A DNA stretch of 6,170 bases from Candidatus Eiseniibacteriota bacterium (GTDB taxonomy: Bacteria > Eisenbacteria > RBG-16-71-46). Every line of letters starts with the position of its first letter. Position 1 is the stretch's first letter. The stretch spans positions 1 to 6,170 of the forward strand of contig JAHFBX010000187.1 of the NCBI GenBank assembly GCA_023249815.1, written 5' to 3'. The notes below the pieces were generated by a model that was not told the origin of the DNA, ran no database searches, and worked only from the letters and a program-made list of their open reading frames with translations. Below are positions 1-5,216 of the stretch, in pieces. A program made the position numbers and the translations under genes.

Positions 1-695
1 GCGCGAGCAATGGGGCCGCGGCGGCCGAGCGGATCAGCGAACTCGCCGGTTCGCCCGTACGCATCCTGAGCGAGGCCGACGAGGCGCGCTTGGTCTACCG
101 AGCCGTGATCATGGGGCTCGGCCAGGCGGCGCGCGGGAGCCAGTGCGTCGTGTTCGACCTGGGCGGCGGCAGCACGGAGGTGGTGAGCGGCGTCGGGGAG
201 CGGCTCGGCCGCTGGACCAGCCTTCCGTTCGGCGCGGTCACGCTCACCGAGCGGTTGGTCGCGAGCGACCCCCCCACCGAGTTGGAGCTCGCCGCGGCTC
301 GCGATTGGCTGCGCAACGAACTTATGCATGGATGTGCATTAATGCCGGAGCGCACCGCCGTGCTCGGCGGCGTCGGCGGCACGATCACGGTACTGGCCGC
401 GCTCGACGCCGGTATGCAGGCCTACGACCCCTCGCAGCTGGAGGGTGCCTACCTTCCGGCCGCCCGGGTGCACGAGCTTGTGAACCAGCTCGTGACCACA
501 ACGCAGGCCGGGCGACGGGCGATGCCCGTCATGGGGGAGGGCCGCGCCGACATCATTGGGACCGGAGCCCTGGTCGTGGAGGGCCTGCTCGAGCGGTTCC
601 AGTCCCCCGGCCTGATCTGCTCCACGCAGGGGCTGCGCTACGGCCTGACCCGGCTGGCTGCGGAGGAGTGGCAGGTCGCCCGCCAGGGCCAGTAG
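1..695 (+). CDS. Ppx/GppA-family phosphatase, 3' part (5' end outside window)
   Basis: The reading frame is open from the window edge (first whole codon at 3) to TAG at 693-695, giving 230 residues. The TTG at 90 is internal, because conserved sequence lies upstream of it. Family features seen: ASNGAAA at fragment residues 1-7; SEADEARLVY at 23-32, whose Glu27 matches the catalytic Glu of the family; the phosphate/nucleotide-binding motif DLGGGSTEV at 52-60; GGVGGTITVLAALD in the middle; and RADIIGTGALVVEGLL then STQGLRYGL near the end. The family (actin-like ASKHA fold) hydrolyses polyphosphate or (p)ppGpp in the cytoplasm; the sequence does not tell which. The protein ends soon after the GLRYGL motif, so it is the short form without the C-terminal HD-like domain of E. 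coli Ppx. About 95-100 N-terminal residues should lie upstream. It probably belongs to a different transcription unit from the next gene, which has its own candidate promoter. Confidence 0.93.
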   Translation, partial: ASNGAAAAERISELAGSPVRILSEADEARLVYRAVIMGLGQAARGSQCVVFDLGGGSTEVVSGVGERLGRWTSLPFGAVTLTERLVASDPPTELELAAARDWLRNELMHGCALMPERTAVLGGVGGTITVLAALDAGMQAYDPSQLEGAYLPAARVHELVNQLVTTTQAGRRAMPVMGEGRADIIGTGALVVEGLLERFQSPGLICSTQGLRYGLTRLAAEEWQVARQGQ

Positions 696-736
696 TCACC
701 CCCCGCGCCCTCACCTTGAGCGCACTGGAATAGGCA

Positions 737-766
737 TTGACCGCGGCTTCACAGCGGGCGGATACT
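737..766 (+). promoter_or_regulatory. Candidate sigma-70-type promoter for the small secreted-protein gene
   Basis: TTGACC (737-742) and GATACT (761-766) are separated by 18 bases. They match the -35 and -10 consensus at 5/6 and 4/6 positions. A start near 773 would leave a leader of about 113 nt before the ATG at 886. The consensus may differ in this organism. No good sigma-54 site was seen here. Confidence 0.4.
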
Positions 767-811
767 CCCGCCAGGCAAGTGCAGGTCCCCTCAAATAGAA
801 TCCACAACAGC

Positions 812-875
812 CCCGGTCCCTCCAACCGGGCAGGTGAAACTTTTCTTCCACTGAGGGAACCAGTGTCGGAGGGAG
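812..875 (+). promoter_or_regulatory. Two-hairpin leader with possible Shine-Dalgarno masking
   Basis: Hairpin 1 pairs CCGGGT-type arms exactly: 812-817 (CCCGGT) with 825-830 (ACCGGG), leaving a 7-nt loop CCCTCCA. Hairpin 2 pairs CACTG (849-853) with CAGTG (861-865), with a 7-nt loop AGGGAAC. The ribosome-binding site GGAGGGAG follows at 868-875. TCCCTCC (817-823), mostly the loop of hairpin 1, is complementary to GGAGGGA (868-874). TCCCTC (817-822) is also complementary to GAGGGA (853-858) around the loop of hairpin 2. The two purine segments could therefore compete for the same loop. The pairings are read directly; the regulatory role is inference. No known riboswitch class was recognised. 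Confidence 0.35.
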
Positions 876-885
876 CAGGCACCGC

Positions 886-1203
886 ATGATGAATCAAAAA
901 CGCAGCAGACTCCTCATCACCTTGGTACTCGCGGCCGCGATGGTGACGGCGATCGGGTCTGAGGCTTTCGCTGCCGGAGGAATGCGATCGCTGTCCGATC
1001 GCACGAGCCTCACGAGCGGCATGAGCTCAAGACCCGGAATCCGTCCCATGACGGGCGAACCGGACGTGCCGCAGAACGGCACTCCGTTGCCTCCCAAGGT
1101 CGGCAATGCCTCGATGGGCGTGGGGCAGTTGTCGCCCTGGTTGCTGCGATTCCAGTGGTCGGTCCGAGTCCTGCTGAACCAGCTGCCAAGACGCCTCCCG
1201 TAG
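886..1203 (+). CDS. Small secreted protein of unknown family
   Basis: This 105-residue protein starts at ATG 886 (ATG 889 is an equal alternative). GGAGGGAG lies at 868-875, about 10 bases upstream. Residues 1-29 form a Sec signal peptide: basic start (K5, R6, R8), hydrophobic core 9-23, and AFA|A for cleavage after Ala29. The mature part is about 76 residues. It begins rich in Gly, Ser, Met and Arg, continues with a Pro/Gly-rich stretch around 50-75, and ends in a region with Trp, Leu and Arg (about 80-105) that could form a basic amphipathic helix. There are no cysteines and no domain I recognise. It lies 93 bases upstream of the TPR-GAF sigma-54 activator in the same direction, with no clear promoter between them, so the two may be co-transcribed. 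It could be an envelope protein, a signal precursor sensed by the activator, or a lineage-specific orphan. The signal peptide and ribosome-binding site argue that it is a real gene. Confidence 0.62.
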   Translation: MMNQKRSRLLITLVLAAAMVTAIGSEAFAAGGMRSLSDRTSLTSGMSSRPGIRPMTGEPDVPQNGTPLPPKVGNASMGVGQLSPWLLRFQWSVRVLLNQLPRRLP

Positions 1204-1232
1204 CTTCTGGGCGGCGAATCTCGATGAGGCTC

Positions 1233-1264
1233 GGGCGCGTCGGAACGAACCGCCGACGTCGCCC
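1233..1264 (+). promoter_or_regulatory. Strong intercistronic hairpin
   Basis: An 11-bp stem pairs 1233-1243 (GGGCGCGTCGG) with 1253-1264, interrupted only by one bulged T at 1259. The loop is 9 nt (1244-1252). It sits between the stop of the small gene and the GTG of the activator. It has no T-tract (only GGGTTTG after it), so it is not a typical terminator. It could stabilise the upstream message or reduce read-through into the activator. Confidence 0.4.
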
Positions 1265-1296
1265 ACCGGGTTTGTGACGAATTCGAGGGTTCGAAC

Positions 1297-4200
1297 GTGC
1301 AGAAAGCGATCCCCCCTGATCCCGCTGCCGCGAGCACCCAGAAGCCGGGAATCTCGCAGCATGAAGCGATCGGAGATCTTCACCTCGCGGCTGACGCGTA
1401 CGCGAACGCGCTAGAGGCGTATCGCGCAGCGCTCGCCGAGATGGGACCGGACGCTCTCGAAGAGCGCATCCGGCTGATGCTTCGCATCTCCGACGTTGAG
1501 CAGCTTCGCGGCCATCTCCAGGATGCCCACACCGAAGCCCTGCGCGCGCGCGACCTGACGCGCGGAGTCGCCGGGCCGAGACTGCGGGCCCGCGTCGCGT
1601 CGCGCATCGCCTACCTGTCCATCGAACTCGGCCAGCCGCGCCGGGCGCGTCGCTACGCGCTCCATGCCTACCGAGTACTCCGCGACACCGACGACCACCG
1701 CACCGTGGCCGAGGTCTCACTCACGCTGGGCATCTCGCTCGCGCGCACCGGCCACCCTCAAGAGGCCATCGACTGGTTGCAGAACGCCGCCGCCACGTTC
1801 CGCCGCATCGAGGACGCGAACGGGCTGGTGGCGTCGCTCAACAACCTGGGCCTCGTGCACAAGAACCTCCGCGAGTGGCGCGAGGCCACGCGCTTCCTCG
1901 AGCAGGCGCTCGAGATCGACGAGCGGAAGGGCCTGTTCGCGCGCATGCGCGGCCACCACCAGAACCTGGGCCTCATCCGCTACCGCCTCGGCCAGTGGGA
2001 ACTTGCCGAGGAGCACTTCAGACAGTCGTTGCGGATCTCGCGCGAGATCTCGCACGCCTCGGGCGAGGCCAACGCGCAGCTGGCGCTCGGCCTGCTCGCC
2101 CGCCGCCGCCGACAGTTGGATCGCGCCGAGGAGCACCATCGCCGCGCGCTCGAGCTGGCGAACAGCTCCGGTGCCAGGCGCGAGGCCGAGTTGGCGCGCG
2201 AGTTCCTGGCCGAGGTCGAGATCGACCGCGGCAATGGCGTCGCGGCGCTGGCGCTGATCGAGCCCGCTCTCGAAGAAGCGCGCTCGCAGGCCCCGCACGG
2301 CGACGTCACCATGGAGCTCACCATCCGGCTCGGCATGGCGCTCCGCCTGCTCGGACGCACGGACGAGGCGCAGACGCAGCTGCTGCGCGGCTTGGCCCTT
2401 GCGGAGAGCGCGGGTGATCGCATCGAGCACTCCATCGCGCTTCGTGAACTGGCACACCTGGACGCACTCCGCGGACACGCGAGCGGCATGGAGGCGCGCC
2501 TGCGCGCCGCCGCGGCCGTGTTCGAGCAGTTGGGCGAGCTCTACGAGCTGGCCACGACGCTAGCGGCGTGGGCCGAGGACCTCGCGGTGTGTTCGGCGAG
2601 CGTGCGCAACCGGCTGCCGCTCGAGCCGGTCGCAGACGCGGCGCGGCGGGCGGCGCTCATCTTCCGTCAGTTGAACGTGGTGCCGCGTGCGGCCGAGGCG
2701 TTGTTGTCGCTCGCGCGCCTCGAGAGCGAGCGCGAGCGCTATGACCAGGCCGTCTCGCTGCTCGAGCAGGCCGAGCAATGGCTCGCCGAGTCGAGTGACG
2801 CCGAGGCCGAAGGCCGCGCGGTCGCGCTCCGTCGCGAGATCGAGCGCCAGTACGTTGCCGTGTCGCTGTCCACGTGCAACGAGTTCCGCGCGCTCGAAGA
2901 GGCGAACCGCCTGTTCCGCGAGACCTCCGATGTGGATGGGTTGCTCGCCCAGATCGTGAAGCTGGCCGTGGAGCATGCCGGCGGTGACCGCGGCTTCGTG
3001 GCGTTCACCTCGGCGCCCGGCCGGCTCGACGTGGTGGCCCAGCACGGCCTGGGGCGCGACCGCGCTCGCCGCATGCTGCGCGTGCTCGAGAGCGTCGCCG
3101 GCAATCGCTTCGCGGAGAACGGCCCGATGTTCTCGAGCCGCGTCGCGGCCGACCCGCGTTTCACCGGGGCGCTGGCCGACGCGCTCGAGGGAGTCGGCTC
3201 GCTGGTGTGCGTGCCGCTCAACTTCCCGTCGCAGGCCGTGGGGCTCGTCTATCTCGACCGTTTGAACGACAACCTGCTCGGCGCGTTCAAGCAGCGTGAG
3301 TTGAACCTGCTCGCCGTGCTTGCGAACAGCGCCGCCGTGGCCGTGGTCGAGGCCCAGAGGAGCCTGCTGCTGGCAGAGAACCAGCAGCTTCGCGATCAGC
3401 TGCGCCCGGTCCCCGGTTCCGAGCGCATCGTGAGCCAGTCGCGCGAGGTGGCGAGCATCATGACGCTGCTGCGCAAGGTCTCCGACAGCCCGGCGACGAT
3501 CCTGTTCATGGGCGAGACAGGCACCGGCAAGGGCCTGTTCGCGCAAGTGGTCCACGAGACCAGCAACCGTCGCGACCGGCCATTCGTGCAGGTCAACTGC
3601 GCGGCGCTGCCCGAGCACCTGCTCGAGTCCGAGCTGTTCGGCTACGTGCAGGGCGCGTTCACGGGCGCCACGCGCGACAAGTCGGGCCTGTTCGAGGAAG
3701 CCGACGGCGGCACCATCTTCCTGGACGAGATCGAGAAGATCCCCGAGGCGGTGCAGGCCAAGCTCCTGCACGTGCTCGACCGCGGCGAGATCCGCCCAGT
3801 GGGCGCCACGCGCACGCGCAAGGTGGATGCGCGCGTCATCTGTGCCACCGGCGGCGACCTGCGCGAGCGCATCCGCGAGGGGCGCTTCCTCGAGGATCTC
3901 TACTACCGGCTGAACGACATCACCGTGCGGGTGCCGTCGCTTCGCGAGCGGCGCGAAGACGTCCCCGTGCTGGCGCAGCACTTCCTCGCGCTCTTCTCGC
4001 GGCAGATGGACAAGGCCGTGCTCGGGTTCGCGCCCGAGGTGATGCGCCTGTTCCTGCGGGCCGAGTGGCGTGGCAACGTGCGCGAGCTGGAGAAGACGGT
4101 GAAGCGCATGGTGGTGCTCGCCGACGAGGGCGACGTGCTCGGCGTGGACCTGTTGCCGGTGGAGATGCGCGAAGCGCGCGAGGCACCGGAGCCGTCGCAC

Positions 4201-4404
4201 ACGAACGGCGGCTCGGACGAGGTCGTCGCGAAGGGCGGCCGCACGCTACGCCGGAGCGTCTCGGAGCTGGAGAAGCGGATGATCGAGGAGGCGCTCGAGC
4301 GATTCCACGGGAACAAGGCGCGCGTCGCCCGGGAGCTCGGCCTGAGCTACCCCACGCTGCTCGGCCGCATTCGCGCCTACGGCCTCGAGACGGCCAGACG
4401 ATAA
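1297..4404 (+). CDS. Sigma-54 enhancer-binding activator: TPR repeats, GAF, AAA+, Fis HTH
   Basis: This 1035-residue protein starts at GTG 1297, with GAGGG at 1285-1289 seven bases upstream, and ends at TAA 4402-4404. Domains in order: about ten TPR-like helical repeats of about 40 residues (roughly 26-500; clear examples are 174-212, 213-252 and 253-292, with NNLGLV, QNLGLI and AQLALG starts); a GAF domain (about 545-687); a short coiled linker (688-705); the sigma-54 AAA+ domain (about 709-945) with Walker A GETGTGKG (739-746), the sigma-54-contacting loop GAFTGA (786-791), Walker B IFLDEI (807-812) and FLEDLYYRLN (864-873); and a Fis-type HTH (about 990-1030). It should be a cytoplasmic ATPase that binds upstream sites and opens sigma-54 promoters. 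It has no receiver domain, so control is probably by ligand or protein binding to TPR/GAF rather than by phosphotransfer. One oddity is CATGGDL at 849-855, where family members usually have Asn or His after the Thr (Gly852 here). Two sigma-54 promoters lie just downstream and are its likely targets. Confidence 0.96.
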   Translation: MQKAIPPDPAAASTQKPGISQHEAIGDLHLAADAYANALEAYRAALAEMGPDALEERIRLMLRISDVEQLRGHLQDAHTEALRARDLTRGVAGPRLRARVASRIAYLSIELGQPRRARRYALHAYRVLRDTDDHRTVAEVSLTLGISLARTGHPQEAIDWLQNAAATFRRIEDANGLVASLNNLGLVHKNLREWREATRFLEQALEIDERKGLFARMRGHHQNLGLIRYRLGQWELAEEHFRQSLRISREISHASGEANAQLALGLLARRRRQLDRAEEHHRRALELANSSGARREAELAREFLAEVEIDRGNGVAALALIEPALEEARSQAPHGDVTMELTIRLGMALRLLGRTDEAQTQLLRGLALAESAGDRIEHSIALRELAHLDALRGHASGMEARLRAAAAVFEQLGELYELATTLAAWAEDLAVCSASVRNRLPLEPVADAARRAALIFRQLNVVPRAAEALLSLARLESERERYDQAVSLLEQAEQWLAESSDAEAEGRAVALRREIERQYVAVSLSTCNEFRALEEANRLFRETSDVDGLLAQIVKLAVEHAGGDRGFVAFTSAPGRLDVVAQHGLGRDRARRMLRVLESVAGNRFAENGPMFSSRVAADPRFTGALADALEGVGSLVCVPLNFPSQAVGLVYLDRLNDNLLGAFKQRELNLLAVLANSAAVAVVEAQRSLLLAENQQLRDQLRPVPGSERIVSQSREVASIMTLLRKVSDSPATILFMGETGTGKGLFAQVVHETSNRRDRPFVQVNCAALPEHLLESELFGYVQGAFTGATRDKSGLFEEADGGTIFLDEIEKIPEAVQAKLLHVLDRGEIRPVGATRTRKVDARVICATGGDLRERIREGRFLEDLYYRLNDITVRVPSLRERREDVPVLAQHFLALFSRQMDKAVLGFAPEVMRLFLRAEWRGNVRELEKTVKRMVVLADEGDVLGVDLLPVEMREAREAPEPSHTNGGSDEVVAKGGRTLRRSVSELEKRMIEEALERFHGNKARVARELGLSYPTLLGRIRAYGLETARR

Positions 4405-4448
4405 AAGAGCTTCACAGCTGTCACTATAAAAAAGCTTGATTGCCAATG

Positions 4449-4482
4449 CGGCCCCGCGCAACGAGTTGGAAGCGCGGGGCCG
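4449..4482 (+). terminator. Terminator-like hairpin after the activator gene
   Basis: An 11-bp perfect stem pairs 4449-4459 (CGGCCCCGCGC) with 4472-4482, with a 12-nt loop (4460-4471). It lies 45 bases after the activator stop. No T-run follows directly; the nearest are TTT at 4487-4489 and TTTT about 18 bases away. It may act as a weak intrinsic terminator or as a 3'-end stabiliser. The 40 bases before it are unusually AT-rich for this window and include the palindrome ACAGCTGT (4414-4421). Confidence 0.5.
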
Positions 4483-4558
4483 GTGCTTTGCAGTTCCCTT
4501 TTCAATTCCGGCTCCAGGGCTGGTACCGAGGAGAACTCGGCACGCGTTGCGGCGCAGC

Positions 4559-4582
4559 GTGTTGAGTGTGGGGTGACAACAC
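4559..4582. promoter_or_regulatory. Candidate upstream activator site (GTGTTG-N12-CAACAC dyad)
   Basis: GTGTTG (4559-4564) and CAACAC (4577-4582) form a perfect 6-base dyad with a 12-base gap. It is centred about 70 bases upstream of the expected start of the sigma-54 promoter at 4615. Enhancer-binding proteins usually bind dyads about 80-150 bases upstream, so this one is slightly close. A second small dyad, CCGAG/CTCGG, lies at 4526-4540. I see no gene in 4483-4614. Assignment to the neighbouring activator is inference. Confidence 0.33.
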
Positions 4583-4614
4583 TTTAGGAGAATGTGCACT
4601 CTTCGGCATGACGA

Positions 4615-4630
4615 TGGCACGGCGGGTGCT
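4615..4630 (+). promoter_or_regulatory. Sigma-54 (-24/-12) promoter 1, upstream of the structured RNA
   Basis: TGGCACGGCGGGTGCT matches the sigma-54 consensus TGGCACG-N4-TTGCW at every fixed position except one (G for the first T of TTGC). The GG (4616-4617) and GC (4628-4629) elements have correct spacing. The start is expected near 4641. No convincing gene follows; the transcript would run through the structured region to the terminator at 5039. The surrounding 22 bases are almost repeated at promoter 2. Confidence 0.8.
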
Positions 4631-4704
4631 CATACCCGTCGGCGGAGGGGGGGACCTCCAAGAAGCCTGATTCACCGGCGGAACAGTGCCGCGCAGCAGA
4701 TCTG

Positions 4705-4787
4705 AGCTAGCCGGTTCGTCGGTAGCCGGTCGAGGGTACGAGCCCCGTCTGAACTGACAACGCATCGGCCTCCACGACCGGCTAGCT
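4705..4787 (+). repeat. Inverted repeat AGCTAGCCGGT / ACCGGCTAGCT with an extra direct copy
   Basis: AGCTAGCCGGT (4705-4715) is the exact reverse complement of 4777-4787. A second copy of its core, TAGCCGGT, lies at 4723-4730; with the following CG it pairs exactly with 4775-4784. One 3' arm thus has two possible 5' partners, 18 bases apart, and only one can pair at a time. It may be a switching RNA element or, at DNA level, a cluster of protein-binding sites. Confidence 0.6.
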
Positions 4788-4903
4788 TGGACAAATCAGA
4801 CTTGCGAATCCTCCGTGGGATGGAGGGACGGCTCTCGTCAGGACCGCAATATGAACCCGGTCAGCGGTTCGGACGCACAGAGATCCATCCCCGGGGGTCT
4901 TTC

Positions 4904-4981
4904 GGGCACCGGTCGTTCGCGAGGTAGGCCAACACTGGGGGATGTCCAGGCTTAGGTCGCGAATCAACACGATCGGTGCCC
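4904..4981 (+). other. Long bulged hairpin within the putative RNA
   Basis: A 12-bp stem (4904-4915 with 4970-4981, one G-U) continues, after a 6-nt one-sided bulge TCAACA (4964-4969), into a 7-bp stem (4916-4922 with 4957-4963). It then passes a GG/GG internal loop, a 5-bp stem (4925-4929 with 4950-4954), a 5-nt bulge CAACA (4930-4934), a 4-bp stem (4935-4938 with 4946-4949) and a 7-nt loop. In total 28 pairs lie in 78 bases. Confidence 0.6.
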
Positions 4982-5038
4982 CTTCACTTGAGCCGGTGTA
5001 GCGCCCGTCACACACCTGAGTCCGCGGCGCACACCGCA

Positions 5039-5075
5039 CCGCCGCCGGGGTCGCACCCCGGCGGCGGTTTCTTGT
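5039..5075 (+). terminator. Strong intrinsic terminator
   Basis: A perfect 12-bp stem pairs 5039-5050 (CCGCCGCCGGGG) with 5056-5067, has a 5-nt loop TCGCA, and is followed by TTTCTTGTT. The T-rich tail is on the + strand only, so it ends + strand transcription. No coding gene lies in the 634 bases upstream, which supports a terminated non-coding transcript. Confidence 0.88.
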
Positions 5076-5152
5076 TGCGGGAGCGCGCTAAAACGCTGTG
5101 TTTCGCGGCGATAGAGAGCATCCTGGCGGGGTTCGGGGCGGTTCTGGGACGA

Positions 5153-5168
5153 TGGCACAGCGGTTGCC
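5153..5168 (+). promoter_or_regulatory. Sigma-54 (-24/-12) promoter 2, for the lipoprotein operon
   Basis: TGGCACAGCGGTTGCC carries both TGGCAC and TTGC at the correct spacing (GG at 5154-5155, GC at 5166-5167). Transcription should start near 5179, giving a leader of about 38 nt that contains the ribosome-binding site AGGAGG (5205-5210). A small dyad AAAC-N5-GTTT (5091-5103), about 80 bases upstream of the start, is a weak candidate activator site. Confidence 0.86.
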
Positions 5169-5216
5169 CTTGTTCTGGGCATGTCCCGTTCGAACCTGTC
5201 CGTCAGGAGGAAGCTC

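Larger units (their letters stand above)
4641..5075 (+). ncRNA. Putative sigma-54-dependent structured non-coding RNA, about 430 nt
   Basis: The region is bounded by a sigma-54 promoter and a strong intrinsic terminator, and no reading frame looks coding. Hand pairing finds many helices: 4701-4715 with 4777-4791 (15 bp, two G-U) or, instead, 4723-4732 with 4775-4784 (10 bp); 4747-4752 with 4796-4801, a pseudoknot with either; 4817-4824 with 4884-4891 (8 bp), enclosing 4827-4830/4836-4839 and 4841-4847/4864-4870; 4881-4886/4895-4900 as an alternative; a long bulged hairpin 4904-4981; 4986-4990/5017-5021 continuing to 4995-4999/5012-5016; and the terminator. I did not find the conserved core sequences of RNase P RNA, tmRNA, SRP RNA or group I/II introns. 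It might be a free regulatory RNA, or a long leader in which the terminator controls read-through to the lipoprotein operon. The presence of a separate promoter 2 favours the first. Exact ends are inferred, and no folding energy was computed. Confidence 0.55.

Noticed and set aside
726..741. Possible sigma-54 promoter TGGAATAGGCATTGAC before the small gene
   Set aside because: The essential GC at -12 is GA, and the -24 box matches poorly.
840..875. Resemblance of the leader to a cobalamin riboswitch (AGGGAACCAGTG)
   Set aside because: The other conserved blocks of that riboswitch are absent and the spacing does not fit.
1717..4200. Long minus-strand and alternate-frame ORFs over the activator gene (up to 546 codons)
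   Set aside because: They are shadows of strong codon bias in the activator frame; their products show no domains, while the + frame shows complete conserved motifs.
4562..4588. Possible sigma-70 promoter TTGAGT...TTTAGG upstream of the structured RNA
   Set aside because: The -10 match is weak and the nearby sigma-54 site fits far better.
4592..4705. 37-codon ORF starting at ATG 4592 after TAGGAG
   Set aside because: The Shine-Dalgarno is only one base from the ATG, the ORF spans the sigma-54 promoter, and the product is a low-complexity Arg-rich string.
4851..4955. 34-codon ORF (MNPVSGSDAQ...) inside the putative RNA, with AGGA seven bases upstream
   Set aside because: Third-position G/C is clearly lower than in the real genes, the peptide looks like nothing known, and the segment overlaps several helices. 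It could still be a small peptide, but the sequence does not support calling it.
4502..5039. Minus-strand ORFs of 85-87 codons across the intergenic region
   Set aside because: No ribosome-binding site, random-looking composition, and antisense to well-supported promoter and RNA elements. Open frames of this length are common in high-GC DNA.
4641..5075. Known RNAs (RNase P RNA, tmRNA, SRP RNA, group I/II intron)
   Set aside because: None of their conserved core sequences or 3' ends were found by eye; a covariance-model scan would settle it.
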